Shown: positions 17,943 through 26,904, counted from the first letter of the stretch. The stretch: DNA of 56,164 nt from Rubrivivax gelatinosus (GCF_004340905.1 NZ_SLXD01000019.1:1-56164); one strand, 5' to 3'. Notes: generated by a model not told the origin, from the sequence alone. Program-made: numbers and translations.

Positions 17943-18950
17943 ATGCTGTCCACACCCGAACTGGCGTCGCCTGCGGCCGGCGCCGCAGCCCGCGGGGCCG
18001 AGATCGACGTGCGCATCGCGCACCGCGAAGCCGAGACCGCCGACGTCGCCGTCTTCCACCTCGTTGCCGCCGACGGCGCGGCCTTGCCGGCCTTTGCCGC
18101 CGGCGCCCACGTCGAGCTGCACCTTCCCAACAGCCTGACACGCCAGTACGCGCTGTGCAACGGCCCCCACGACAGCGGCCGCTACGTCATCGCGGTGCTG
18201 CGCGCGCCGGCCTCGCGAGGCGGCTCGTCATGGCTGCACGACGAGGCGCAGGTCGGCCAGCGCCTGCGCCTGGTGCCACCGCGCAACCGCTTCGCGCTGG
18301 CGCACGAGGCCACGCACCACGTGCTGGTGGCCGGCGGCATCGGCATCGCGCCGATCGTCGCGATGGCCGACCGGCTGGCGGTGGCCGACGCCTCGTTCGA
18401 GCTGCACTACTGCGCCCGATCGCCCGAGCGCGCCGCGTTCCGCCGCCGCATCCTCGGCGCGACCTGGGCGCCGCGCGCCTTCTGGCACTTTCTCGACGGC
18501 CCGCACGCCGCGCCGACGGCGCTGGACCCGGTGCTCGACGCGCACCCGGCCGGCACCCATCTCTACGTCTGCGGCCCGGAAGGCTTCATGGCCTGGGTGC
18601 TGGGCGCAGCGCGCGCCGCCGGTTGGGACGAGGCGCGGCTGCATCGCCAGTACTTCAGCGCCACGGTGGGGGTCGCGCCGCACGATGCCGACTTCGAGCT
18701 GATGCTGGCCGGCAGCGGCCGCAGGCTGCGGGTGGCCCGCGGGCGCAGCGTGGTGCAGGCGCTGGCCGAAGCCGGCGTCGTCGTGCCGACCTCCTGCGGC
18801 CAGGGCGTCTGCGGCCGCTGCGTGACACGCGTGCTCTCGGGCGAGCCCGAGCACCGCGACGCCTTCCTGACGCCGGCCGAACGTGCGGCCGGCGACTTCA
18901 CGCCCTGCGTGTCGCGCGCCCGCGGCGCGCGGCTGGTGCTGGACCTCTAG
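17943..18950 (+). CDS. Oxygenase-type reductase, phthalate dioxygenase reductase/VanB family
   Basis: This 335-residue soluble iron-sulfur flavoprotein moves electrons from NAD(P)H to a Rieske oxygenase. The domain order is that of the PDR/VanB class: flavin domain (about 20-120, RQYALCNGP), NAD domain (about 125-240, VAGGIGIAPIVAM, YVCGPEGFM), and a C-terminal plant-type [2Fe-2S] domain with CGQGVCGRC and a later TPCVSRA Cys. No oxygenase gene is adjacent, so the partner is unknown. An in-frame ATG opens close to 17943. It lies divergent from the subtilase gene. Confidence 0.88.
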   Translation: MLSTPELASPAAGAAARGAEIDVRIAHREAETADVAVFHLVAADGAALPAFAAGAHVELHLPNSLTRQYALCNGPHDSGRYVIAVLRAPASRGGSSWLHDEAQVGQRLRLVPPRNRFALAHEATHHVLVAGGIGIAPIVAMADRLAVADASFELHYCARSPERAAFRRRILGATWAPRAFWHFLDGPHAAPTALDPVLDAHPAGTHLYVCGPEGFMAWVLGAARAAGWDEARLHRQYFSATVGVAPHDADFELMLAGSGRRLRVARGRSVVQALAEAGVVVPTSCGQGVCGRCVTRVLSGEPEHRDAFLTPAERAAGDFTPCVSRARGARLVLDL

Positions 18951-18971
18951 CGCCGGGGCTTACGCCGGGGC

Positions 18972-20486
18972 TCACATGCCGCGCCCGGCCAGGGCGCGCA
19001 GATGCCAGGAGAAGGCTTCGTCCAGCAGGTGCGGCGTGTGCTGGCCCGGCGAGCCCTTCAGCGCGCGGCGGTAGTAGTCGCGCAGCGCGGGCTTGAAGTC
19101 GGGGTGGGCGCAGCGTTCGATGATCGTCTCGGCACGCTGCTTGGGCGACAGGCCGCGCAGGTCGGCCAGGCCCTGCTCGGTGACCAGCACCTGCACGTCG
19201 TGCTCGGTGTGGTCGACGTGCGGCACCATCGGCACGATGCACGAGATCGTGCCGCCCTTGGCGGTGGACGGCGTCATGAACATCGACAGATAGGCGTTGC
19301 GCGCGAAGTCGCCCGAGCCGCCGATGCCGTTCATGATCTGCGAGCCCATCACGTGCGTCGAGTTGACGTTGCCGTAGATGTCGGCCTCGATCATGCCGTT
19401 CATCGCGATGATGCCCAGGCGGCGGATGACCTCGGGGTGGTTGCTGATCTCCTGCGGGCGCAGCAGGATGCGCTCGCGGTAGAAGGCCAGGTTCTCGCGG
19501 AACTCCTTCAACGCGTCGGTCGACAGCGACACCGCGGTGGCCGAGGCGAAGGCCAGCTTGCCGCTCCTGAGCAGCTGCAGCATGCCGTCCTGCAGCACCT
19601 CGGTGTAAGCGCTGAGGTTCTCGAACGGGCCGTCCTCCAGCCCGGCGAGCACCGCGTTGGCGATGTTGCCGACACCCGACTGCAGCGGCAGCAGCTCCGG
19701 CGGCAGCCGGCCCTTCTTCACCTCGTGCTGCAGGAACTCGAGGATGTGGCCGGCGATGCGGCGCGAGTTCTCGTCGGGGGCGCTGAACTGCGTGTTGCGG
19801 TCGCCGGCGTGGGTCTCGACGATGGCGACGATCTTGTCCGGGTTGACGCGGAAGGTCGGCTCGCCGATGCGGTCGCCCGGCGCCACCAGCGGGATCGGCT
19901 TGCGGTGCGGCGGGCGCTGGGTGCCGTAATAGATGTCGTGCATGCCCAGCAGGTTCAGGTCCTGCGCCGAGTTCACCTCGAGGATGATCTTGTCGGCGGT
20001 GTCCAGCCAGGTCTTGTTGTTGCCGATCGAGGTCGACGGGATCAGCCGGCCGTCCTCGGTGATGCCGGTGACCTCGACGACGGCCACGTCCAGATGGCCG
20101 AGGAAGCCGAACCAGACGAACTGCGCGACATGCGAGAGGTGGATGTCGATGTACTCCATCTCGCCGGCGTTGATGCGCTGGCGGCACACCGGGTCGCTCT
20201 GGTAGGGCAGGCGCATCTCGACGCCGGCCACGCTGGCCAGCGCGCCGTCGAGTTCGGGCGCGGTCGAGGCGCCGGTCCAGATGCCGACCTTGAAGCGGTC
20301 GCCCTCGGAGTTGGCCTGGTGGATGCGCCGCGCCAGCGCGCCCGGGATCGCCTTCGGGTAGCCCGCCCCGGTGAAACCGCTCATGCCGATGTTGTCGCCT
20401 TTTCGGATCAGGGCGGCCGCTTCGTCGGCGGACATGATGCGCTTGCGCAAGGCGGGACAGAGGACGCGGCTTTCGGCTTGGGTCAT
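18972..20486 (-). CDS. Succinyl-CoA:acetate CoA-transferase (acetyl-CoA hydrolase family)
   Basis: The 504-residue length matches the succinate/acetate CoA-transferase group. It has the N-terminal GDNIGMSGFTGAGYPK, a catalytic Glu in TEVLQD, and the later GGSGDFARNAYLS and VTEQGLADLRGL motifs. It exchanges CoA between succinyl-CoA and acetate and so links acetate use to the citrate cycle. ATG 20486 fits the family start (TQAESRVLCP); a longer upstream start would add an Arg-rich leader. The adjacent divergent LysR gene is its likely regulator. Confidence 0.92.
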   Translation of the reverse strand: MTQAESRVLCPALRKRIMSADEAAALIRKGDNIGMSGFTGAGYPKAIPGALARRIHQANSEGDRFKVGIWTGASTAPELDGALASVAGVEMRLPYQSDPVCRQRINAGEMEYIDIHLSHVAQFVWFGFLGHLDVAVVEVTGITEDGRLIPSTSIGNNKTWLDTADKIILEVNSAQDLNLLGMHDIYYGTQRPPHRKPIPLVAPGDRIGEPTFRVNPDKIVAIVETHAGDRNTQFSAPDENSRRIAGHILEFLQHEVKKGRLPPELLPLQSGVGNIANAVLAGLEDGPFENLSAYTEVLQDGMLQLLRSGKLAFASATAVSLSTDALKEFRENLAFYRERILLRPQEISNHPEVIRRLGIIAMNGMIEADIYGNVNSTHVMGSQIMNGIGGSGDFARNAYLSMFMTPSTAKGGTISCIVPMVPHVDHTEHDVQVLVTEQGLADLRGLSPKQRAETIIERCAHPDFKPALRDYYRRALKGSPGQHTPHLLDEAFSWHLRALAGRGM

Positions 20487-20598
20487 ACGTCGGGAACGGG
20501 TTACAAGGCGGTTACGCGAGCGCGGCAATGTAGAGCCCGCTCAGAACGCCGGCAAACAAGCATTTATGATTCGACGCACAAGCTGCGCTTAACTGTCG

Positions 20599-21552
20599 AT
20601 GACCCGCCGCATGCCCGCGCTGGCGCTGTTGCGCACCTTCGAGGTCGCGGCGCGGCACCTCAGCTTCAAGCAGGCGGCCGCCGAGCTGCACGTCACGCCG
20701 GCCGCCGTCAGCCAGCAGATCCGCAGCCTGGAAGCCGAGCTCGGTGTCGTGCTCTTCGAGCGCCTGACACGCGCGGTGCGCCTGAGCCCGCGCGGCGAGG
20801 CCCTGCTGCCCAAGGTGCGCGAGGGCCTGGCGCTGCTGGCCGATGCGGTGGAGCTGGCCTGCACGCCGGCCGCGGCCGAGGTGTTGAGCGTCATCGCACC
20901 GCCCTCCTGGGCCAGCCACTGGCTGCTGCCGCGCCTGCCCGACTTCTACGCCCGCCATCCGGAGGTCGAGGTCCGGCTGGCCAGCAGTTCCGAGGCGGTC
21001 GACCACACCGGGGCAGCCCAGGTGCTCGCGGCGCTGGCGCGCGCGCCGGGTGACGGCCGCGGCGAACTCGCCGTCGTCTTCGGCAGCGGGCGTTACGCCG
21101 GCTGGCGCGTCGACGCGCTGCTCACGCCCGAGTACCTGCCGGTCTGCGCGCCGACGCTGGCGCGCGCCGGGGCCCCGCTGGCGGTGCCGGCCGACGTCGC
21201 CCGCCACGTGCTGATCCACGACGACACGCTGAACCACGCCGGCGACGGGTCCTGGGGCTGGCACCGCTGGCTGCAGGCCGCGGGCCTGGACCGCCGGGCG
21301 GCTGCCGGCGGACGCCATTTCTCCAATGCGGTGCTGGCGATCGAGGCGGCGCTCGCCGGCCAGGGTGTCGCGCTGGCCGCGCGGCCCATCGTCGCCGGCC
21401 ACCTGGCCTGCGGCGCGCTCGTCGCGCCCTTCCCGCTGGCCATCCCCTCGCCCTACACCTACTGTCTCGTGGGCCGGCGCCACGCCGCCGAGCGGCCGGC
21501 GATGGCGGCGTTCCGCCAGTGGCTGGTCGAGGCCTCGCGCCGGGAGACCTGA
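20599..21552 (+). CDS. LysR-type regulator (GcvA-like)
   Basis: This 317-residue regulator has an N-terminal winged helix (about 8-67, FEVAARHLSFKQAAAELHVTPAAVSQQIRSLE), followed by a substrate-binding domain. The sequence matches the GcvA/AmpR branch. It faces the succinyl-CoA:acetate CoA-transferase across a 112-base spacer, the usual divergent layout, so it is likely to control that gene. The spacer has no clean T-N11-A box that I can single out. Confidence 0.88.
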   Translation: MTRRMPALALLRTFEVAARHLSFKQAAAELHVTPAAVSQQIRSLEAELGVVLFERLTRAVRLSPRGEALLPKVREGLALLADAVELACTPAAAEVLSVIAPPSWASHWLLPRLPDFYARHPEVEVRLASSSEAVDHTGAAQVLAALARAPGDGRGELAVVFGSGRYAGWRVDALLTPEYLPVCAPTLARAGAPLAVPADVARHVLIHDDTLNHAGDGSWGWHRWLQAAGLDRRAAAGGRHFSNAVLAIEAALAGQGVALAARPIVAGHLACGALVAPFPLAIPSPYTYCLVGRRHAAERPAMAAFRQWLVEASRRET

Positions 21553-21590
21553 AGCCGGGACCTGCATCGCCGGCTGGTTATGCTCGGCGG

Positions 21591-21953
21591 ATGCGCCGCA
21601 CCCGCCACGCCGCCCGACGCCCCGCCCCGCTGGGGCTGGCGTTCGTGTTCGTGCTCGCGCTGCTGGCGGCGCAATGGCTGGGCCTGGCGCACACGGTGCT
21701 GCACGCACCGGCCCCGGCACAGCAGCACGCCGAGCCGCACGACCACGGCCTGGCTGCGCTGTTCGCCGGCCACGACGAGGGCGGCAGCGACTGCCGGCTC
21801 TACGACCAGCTCGCGCACGCCGAGCCGCTGCCTCCGGCGCTGCCGGTGCTGGACACGCTGCCGGCGGCACCGCCGCGCGTGGCCGCCGGCAACTCGCACG
21901 ACGGCGCCGCCAGCGGCACGCCCTACGCCGCACGCGCCCCGCCGCGGGCCTGA
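21591..21953 (+). CDS. His/Cys-containing membrane-anchored small protein next to a TonB receptor
   Basis: This 120-residue protein has one N-terminal hydrophobic segment (about 15-35) and then a metal-ligand-rich stretch with His at about 34, 38, 47, 51 and 53 and a DCRLYDQLAH motif. Its position directly before a TonB receptor and the DxC motif recall the DUF2946-type proteins that accompany metal-uptake receptors. The role is unknown; it may carry or sense zinc or copper at the membrane. The gene precedes the receptor by 115 bases on the same strand. Confidence 0.6.
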   Translation: MRRTRHAARRPAPLGLAFVFVLALLAAQWLGLAHTVLHAPAPAQQHAEPHDHGLAALFAGHDEGGSDCRLYDQLAHAEPLPPALPVLDTLPAAPPRVAAGNSHDGAASGTPYAARAPPRA

Positions 21954-22068
21954 GCGCGCGCCGTCAGGCGCTGGTCTCCTGCATTGCCGCACGGCGCACG
22001 GCGCCGAAGCGGCCACTCACGTCCATTCCGGCGCACGGCCCTGCCGCGCGCCCTCTTGCCTTCATCCG

Positions 22069-24087
22069 ATGAAATCCCTCGTCCTCACCCTGAGCCCGGT
22101 GGCGCTGGCCTGCGCCGCCCTTTCGCAACCGGCCGCGGCGCAGTCCGCGCCGACCCCGGTCGAACGCATCGTCATCACCGGCAACCCGCTGGGCAGCGAG
22201 CGCACGACGCAGCCGGTGTCGGTGCTCGCCGGCGACGAGCTGGTGCTGCGCCGCGGCAGCACGCTGGGCGACACGCTGGATGCGCTGCCCGGCGTCTCGC
22301 AGACCGGCTTCGGCCCCAACGCCAGCCGGCCGGTGATCCGCGGCCTGGACGGCGACCGCCTGCGGGTGCTCGACAACTCGGGCTCGACGCTGGACGCCTC
22401 GGCGCTGAGCTACGACCACGCGGTGCCGCTGGACCCGCTGGTGGCCACTGGCATCGAGGTGCTGCGCGGCCCGGCGGCGCTGCTGTACGGCGGCAACGCC
22501 GTCGGCGGCGTCGTCAACGTGCTCGACAACCGCATCCCCGGCGCCCCGGTGCCGCGCACCGGCGGGTCGGCCGAACTGCGCCTGGGCGGCGCGGCGGCCG
22601 AACGCGGCGGCGCCGCGGTGCTGGAGACCGGCGGCAGCGGCTGGGCCCTGCACCTGGACGCCGCGGCGCGCAACACCGACGACCTGGACGTGCCCGAGCA
22701 CACGCCGGTGGCCGACGGCGAAGCCCTGCCGCGGACCGACGAGGTGCGCAACTCGGCCGCCAAGACCCGCAGCGCCGCGCTCGGCGGCTCGTGGTTCTTC
22801 GCCGGCGGCCGCGTGGGCCTGGCGGTGGACCACTACGACAGCGAGTACGGCGTCGTCGCCGAACCCGACGTCACCATCCTGATGCGCCGCAACCAGGTCC
22901 GTGCCGAAGGCGAATGGCGCCTGGACGGCGGCCCGTTCTCCAACCTGAAGCTGCAGGCGCGCGGTGCCGACTACGAACACCGCGAGATGGAAGGCGCGGA
23001 AGTCGGCACCGTGTTCTCCAGCCGCGGCGGCGAAGTGCGCGCCGAGGCCCGCCACCGTGCGCTGGGCCCGCTGCGCGGCGTGATCGGCGTGCAGGCCGAG
23101 GACTTCGACTTCTCGGCACTGGGCGAGGAAGCCTTCGTGCCCGACACGACGACACGCCGCCTGGGCCTGTTCGCGCTGGAGGAGATGGACCTCGGCCCGG
23201 GCGTGGTCTCGGCCGGCGCGCGTGTCGAACGCGCCGACGTCGACTCCGACGGCGGCGACCGTTTCGGCGGCGCACGCTCGCGCGGCTTCACGCTGCTGAG
23301 CGCCTCGCTGGGCACGACGATGCCGCTGGCCCCGGGCTGGAGCGTCAACGCCAACCTGGCCTCGACCGAACGCGCGCCGACCTACTTCGAGCTCTACGCC
23401 GACGGCGTGCACGCCGCCACCGGCGCCTACGAGCAGGGCGACCCGACGCTGGACGCCGAACGCGGCGTCAGCGCCGACCTGGCGCTGCAATGGAAGTCGG
23501 GCGAGTCCAGGCTGCGCGCCGGTGTCTTCGCCACGCGCTTCTCACGCTTCATCTCGCTGGACAGCGCCAATGTCTCGGTCGACGAGGACGGCAACGCCGT
23601 CGGCGACGACGATGACGGCGTGCCGCTGTACCGCTTCGACGCGGTGCGCGCACGCCTGTACGGCGCCGAGTTCGAGGCCCAGACCGCCTTCGACGCCGCC
23701 GGCTGGCGCTGGGCCCCGAGCGCCAGCGCCGACTTCACGCGCGCGACCAACACCACGACCGACCAGGCGCTGCCGCGTGTCGCGCCCTGGCGCACGACGC
23801 TGGCGCTGGCCGCCACGCGTGCCGACTGGACGCTGCGCGCCGAAGTGCGCCACGCCGGGCGCCAGAACCGTGTGCCCGCGGGCGACAGCGCCACCGGCGC
23901 CTACACGCTGCTGAACCTGGCGGCCTCGTACCGCTTCACGATCGGCAGCCAGGACGCGCTGTGGTACCTGAAGCTGGAAAACGCGACCGACCGGCTGGCC
24001 TACAACGCCGCCGCGATCGAGACGATCCGGGGGCTGTCGCCGCTGCCCGGCCGCGCGCTGGCAACCGGGCTGCGGCTGGACTTCTGA
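22069..24087 (+). CDS. TonB-dependent outer-membrane receptor (ZnuD-like)
   Basis: This 672-residue protein has a signal peptide (about 1-24), an ERIVITG TonB-box-like start to the plug, and plug motifs (GVSQTGFGPNASRPVIRGLDG, about 77-97, and EVLRGPAALLYGGNAVGGVVN). The barrel ends in an aromatic residue (LRLDF). The plug and length fit ZnuD-type metal receptors rather than siderophore receptors. No long His-rich loop is visible, but Asp-rich segments (about 505-522, with DEDGNAVGDDDDG) could bind cations. The preceding His/Cys-rich small gene supports a metal role. No Zur box was recognised. Confidence 0.82.
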   Translation: MKSLVLTLSPVALACAALSQPAAAQSAPTPVERIVITGNPLGSERTTQPVSVLAGDELVLRRGSTLGDTLDALPGVSQTGFGPNASRPVIRGLDGDRLRVLDNSGSTLDASALSYDHAVPLDPLVATGIEVLRGPAALLYGGNAVGGVVNVLDNRIPGAPVPRTGGSAELRLGGAAAERGGAAVLETGGSGWALHLDAAARNTDDLDVPEHTPVADGEALPRTDEVRNSAAKTRSAALGGSWFFAGGRVGLAVDHYDSEYGVVAEPDVTILMRRNQVRAEGEWRLDGGPFSNLKLQARGADYEHREMEGAEVGTVFSSRGGEVRAEARHRALGPLRGVIGVQAEDFDFSALGEEAFVPDTTTRRLGLFALEEMDLGPGVVSAGARVERADVDSDGGDRFGGARSRGFTLLSASLGTTMPLAPGWSVNANLASTERAPTYFELYADGVHAATGAYEQGDPTLDAERGVSADLALQWKSGESRLRAGVFATRFSRFISLDSANVSVDEDGNAVGDDDDGVPLYRFDAVRARLYGAEFEAQTAFDAAGWRWAPSASADFTRATNTTTDQALPRVAPWRTTLALAATRADWTLRAEVRHAGRQNRVPAGDSATGAYTLLNLAASYRFTIGSQDALWYLKLENATDRLAYNAAAIETIRGLSPLPGRALATGLRLDF

Positions 24088-24232
24088 GACCGGACGTGCA
24101 AGGCCGGAAGGCCTTGCACGCCTGTCGAAGGCCAGAGCGCGATTTCACGCGCGAGGGCTGAGACCGGACGCGCAAGGCCGGAAGGCCTTGCACGCCTGTC
24201 GAAGGCCGGAGCGCGATTTCACGCGTGACGGC
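24085..24232. repeat. Two tandem 74-bp units, each with a strong hairpin
   Basis: Units 24085-24158 and 24159-24232 differ at about five positions and a third copy begins (TGAGACCG, 24233-24240). Each contains GCAAGGCC-GGAA-GGCCTTGC, a perfect eight-base stem with tetraloop GGAA. The first base triplet of unit 1 is the TonB receptor stop codon. The array fills nearly the whole gap to the convergent ccoG and probably serves as a bidirectional terminator. Confidence 0.85.
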
Positions 24233-24241
24233 TGAGACCGC

Positions 24242-25714
24242 TCAGCGCGGCACGACGAAGGTCGACTTCTCGTCGATCTCGATCGCCGACTCGGCAGCCG
24301 CCGCCGGCAGGCGCTCGATGCGGAAACGGATCGGGTGCACGCCCGCGCCGGCCTGCTGGGCGGCCTCGAACGGCAGCTGAACGTTCAGGGTCACCCAGCG
24401 CGCCTCGGCGGGGCCCAGATCCACCGTCTCGGCACGTTCGATCGTGATGCCGGGCAGGCCCTCGACCGCGACGCGGTAGCGTTCGGTCTGCTCGGCGTTG
24501 TTCATGATCTGCAGGCGGTAGACGTTCTCGATCGCGCCTTCGTCGACGATGCGCGCCAGCGAGGCGCGGTCGCGCACGACGTCGACGCGGAACGGATGGC
24601 GCAGCGCGATGCTGGTCGCGAAGGCGCCGAGGATGATGAACAGGATCGCCGTGTAGACCAGCACGCGCGGGCGCAAGACGCGGCGCCACATCTGCGCGCT
24701 GTCGTGGTGCTGCGCCATGCCGTTCTGCGTGGCGTAGCGGATCAGCCCGCGCGGGTAGCGCATCTTGTCCATGATGTCGTCGCAGGCGTCGATGCAGGCG
24801 GCGCAGCCGATGCACTCGTACTGCAGGCCGTTGCGGATGTCGATGCCGGTCGGGCAGACCTGCACGCAGACGCCGCAGTCCACGCAGGAGCCCAGGCCGG
24901 CCTGCTTCGGGTCGGCCTTCTTGGAGCGCCGGCCACGCGGCTCGCCGCGTTCGGGGTCGTAGCTGATGATCAGCGTGTCCTTGTCGAACATCGCGCTCTG
25001 GAAACGTGCGTAGGGGCACATGTACTTGCAGACCTGCTCGCGCATGTAGCCCGCGTTGCCCCAGGTCGCGAAGCCGTAGAACAGCACCCAGAAGGTCTGC
25101 CACGGGCCCAGCGAGGTGCTGGCGATGGCGCCCAGCAGCTCGCCCATCGGCGTGAAGTAGCCGGCGAAGGTGACGCCGGTCCACAGCGCGAAGCCCACCC
25201 ACAGCACCTGCTTGGCGGCCTTGCGCCCGAGCCTGGCCGCGCTCCAGGGCCCGGCGTCGAGCTTCATGCGCTGCGTGCGGTCACCTTCGGTGATCTTCTC
25301 GAACCACATGAAGATCTCGGTGTAGACCGTCTGCGGGCAGGCGTAGCCGCACCACAGCCGGCCGGCCACCGCGGTGAACAGGAACAGCGCGTAGGCCGAG
25401 ATCATCAGCAGCGCCGACAGGTAGATCAGGTCCTGCGGATACAGCACCAGCCCGAAGACGTAGAAGCGCCGTGCTGCCAGGTCGAAGAGCACCGCCTGGC
25501 GCTCGTTCCACTGCAGCCAGGGCAGGCCGTAGAAGACGACCTGCGTCAGCCAGACCAGCGCCCATCGCCAGGTGGCGAAACGCCCGCTGACGGCCCGCGC
25601 GTAGATCTTGCGCGACTTCTGGTACAGCGAGACGGTGGCCGCACCGGCAGCCGGCCTGGGTGACGCCGCGGGGGCGTCGCCGCCCGCTTGGATAGGGGCA
25701 GGGGTATCAGCCAT
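24242..25714 (-). CDS. ccoG: Cytochrome oxidase accessory protein CcoG
   Basis: This 490-residue membrane ferredoxin helps assemble cbb3-type oxidase by reducing copper for the CcoN subunit. Several membrane helices (about 55-215, with WCGYACPQTVY and YMCPYARFQ) are followed by two [4Fe-4S] motifs, CVDCGVCVQVCP and CIGCAACIDAC, a further helix (ILFIILGAFATSIAL) and a periplasmic Ig-like C-terminal domain. The rest of the ccoNOQP cluster is not in the window. It lies convergent to the TonB receptor. Confidence 0.94.
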   Translation of the reverse strand: MADTPAPIQAGGDAPAASPRPAAGAATVSLYQKSRKIYARAVSGRFATWRWALVWLTQVVFYGLPWLQWNERQAVLFDLAARRFYVFGLVLYPQDLIYLSALLMISAYALFLFTAVAGRLWCGYACPQTVYTEIFMWFEKITEGDRTQRMKLDAGPWSAARLGRKAAKQVLWVGFALWTGVTFAGYFTPMGELLGAIASTSLGPWQTFWVLFYGFATWGNAGYMREQVCKYMCPYARFQSAMFDKDTLIISYDPERGEPRGRRSKKADPKQAGLGSCVDCGVCVQVCPTGIDIRNGLQYECIGCAACIDACDDIMDKMRYPRGLIRYATQNGMAQHHDSAQMWRRVLRPRVLVYTAILFIILGAFATSIALRHPFRVDVVRDRASLARIVDEGAIENVYRLQIMNNAEQTERYRVAVEGLPGITIERAETVDLGPAEARWVTLNVQLPFEAAQQAGAGVHPIRFRIERLPAAAAESAIEIDEKSTFVVPR

Positions 25715-25754
25715 GGACTGATTCTGCCCCACGGACCGGTTCCGATGGGGGTTT

Positions 25755-25768
25755 TCACGAATTCGTGA
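25755..25768. promoter_or_regulatory. 14-bp perfect palindrome upstream of ccoG
   Basis: TCACGAATTCGTGA lies 40 bases before the ccoG start codon, a good operator position. A few 14-base palindromes are expected by chance in a window this size, so the only support is position. No known regulator consensus matches. Confidence 0.3.
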
Positions 25769-25800
25769 GCGAACCAGTCGGTCGCTCTTCACGAAGCGTC

Positions 25801-26199
25801 TCAGTCGTGCTGGCACCCGCAGGCGCAGCCGTGGCCGGCGCGCGGCATCGGCGGCGGGAGCGAACGATGCGGCAGTTCGCCGGCCACGTAACGCGCGACG
25901 GCGATCTGCGGGTCGCGGTCGGTCGTCGTCGTGGCCCGGATACCCCGTGCCGCAAGCTTGGCGACCAGGCCGTCCCCCATGCTGGCGCCGATCAGCACGT
26001 CGACACCGTCCAGAGGATGCGGGCGGTCGGCCGGGGCGTCGTGAAAGGCCTGGCCGGCCTCGAGCTCGACGAGTTCGGGCGCGCCGATCTCGGCGCCGTC
26101 GACGCGGTAGAGCAGGAAGCGGCGGCAGCGGCCGGCGTGGTCGGAAACTTCGCGCCGGTTCTGGGCGGCGACGGCCACAAGGGCTTGGGCGGTGGGCAT
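25801..26199 (-). CDS. NifX/NifB-type iron-molybdenum cofactor family protein, orphan
   Basis: This 132-residue protein matches the dinitrogenase iron-molybdenum cofactor biosynthesis family (about 10-115): ALVAVAAQNRREVSDHAGRC, a GAPELVEL strand, VLIGASMGDGLVAKLAARGI, and TTTDRDPQIAVARYVAG. It ends in CACGCQHD, a short Cys/His tail likely to bind metal. There are no other nif genes here, so its job is not nitrogenase assembly as far as the window shows. Members outside nif clusters handle Fe-S or Mo clusters. Confidence 0.8.
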   Translation of the reverse strand: MPTAQALVAVAAQNRREVSDHAGRCRRFLLYRVDGAEIGAPELVELEAGQAFHDAPADRPHPLDGVDVLIGASMGDGLVAKLAARGIRATTTTDRDPQIAVARYVAGELPHRSLPPPMPRAGHGCACGCQHD

Positions 26200-26427
26200 G
26201 GTGTTCAGGGCGTGAGCGGACGGGCCGCGACACCCGACGGATCTCAAGCCCCGTGCCAGCTTGCCGCGCGGGGCAAATATCCCCATCTGACAAGCACTTG
26301 GCGCGCTGGTGGGCCAGCTCGCCGAGGCCGGGCCTGCCACCGCCGTCACCCCGCTGGCAGAGCGACTGCCAGCCCGACGGGTACCCCCGGCGGTACACTG
26401 GCCGTTCAACGTCCAGCCGCCGCCGCC

Positions 26428-26838
26428 ATGCATCAGCCGCACGCCCCCGCCCGCCGCCACCTGCTGGCCATGGCCGCCTCGGCGCTCCTCGCCGGGCTCG
26501 CGGCCCCGGTGCTCGCCTCCGCCGACGACGAGCCGCTGCCCCTGGAAGCGGCTCGCGACGCGCTGGGCAGCCGCACGATCGTCTACGACATCCGCGAGCC
26601 GGAGGAACACGCCGGGGGTGTGGCCGCGGGCATGCGGCTGCTGCCGATGAGCCGCATCGGCCAGCGCCTGGCCGAGATTCCGAAGGACCGGCCGGTGTTG
26701 CTGGTCTGCAATACGCAAAACCGCTCCCGCGCCACCGCACGCGCGCTGCGCGAACGCGGCTGGACCAACGTGCGCTACGTTGCCGGCGGCATGAGCGAAT
26801 GGGCCCGGCGCGGCTGGCCGATGGTGGCGCCGCGCTGA
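26428..26838 (+). CDS. Secreted rhodanese-like sulfurtransferase
   Basis: This 136-residue protein has an N-terminal signal peptide (about 1-32, ALLAGLAAPVLASA; the RRHLL is not a clear Tat motif). A single rhodanese domain follows, with YDIREPEEHAGGVAAGM and the active-site Cys94 in LVCNTQNRSRAT, whose loop departs from the standard CRxGxR. A final VRYVAGGMSEWARRGWP completes the fold. It probably acts in the periplasm on sulfur or thiol chemistry. It is divergent from the NifX-type gene. Confidence 0.85.
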   Translation: MHQPHAPARRHLLAMAASALLAGLAAPVLASADDEPLPLEAARDALGSRTIVYDIREPEEHAGGVAAGMRLLPMSRIGQRLAEIPKDRPVLLVCNTQNRSRATARALRERGWTNVRYVAGGMSEWARRGWPMVAPR

Positions 26839-26890
26839 GGGCGGCCGCCCGGCGGGGCGCCATCCCTCGGACGACGGTCTCGCCCGTAAC

Positions 26891-26904
26891 TTGATCGTAC
26901 TCAA
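26891..26904. promoter_or_regulatory. FNR/Anr-like box upstream of the decarboxylase operon
   Basis: TTGATCGTACTCAA fits the TTGAT-N4-ATCAA consensus at nine of ten positions. A TAGCAT -10-like hexamer is at 26944-26949, so the box would sit about 60 bases before the start of transcription, a class I position. Oxygen control of the decarboxylase operon at 27051 is plausible for a pump used in anaerobic growth. Confidence 0.5.

Noticed and set aside
19002..21053. Long plus-strand frame opposite the CoA-transferase gene
   Set aside because: Antisense shadow of high-GC coding sequence; the two genes it overlaps have full family motifs.
25755..25768. Palindrome TCACGAATTCGTGA as a definite operator of ccoG
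   Set aside because: A few perfect 14-base palindromes are expected by chance in a window of this size; kept only as a low-confidence feature because of its position.
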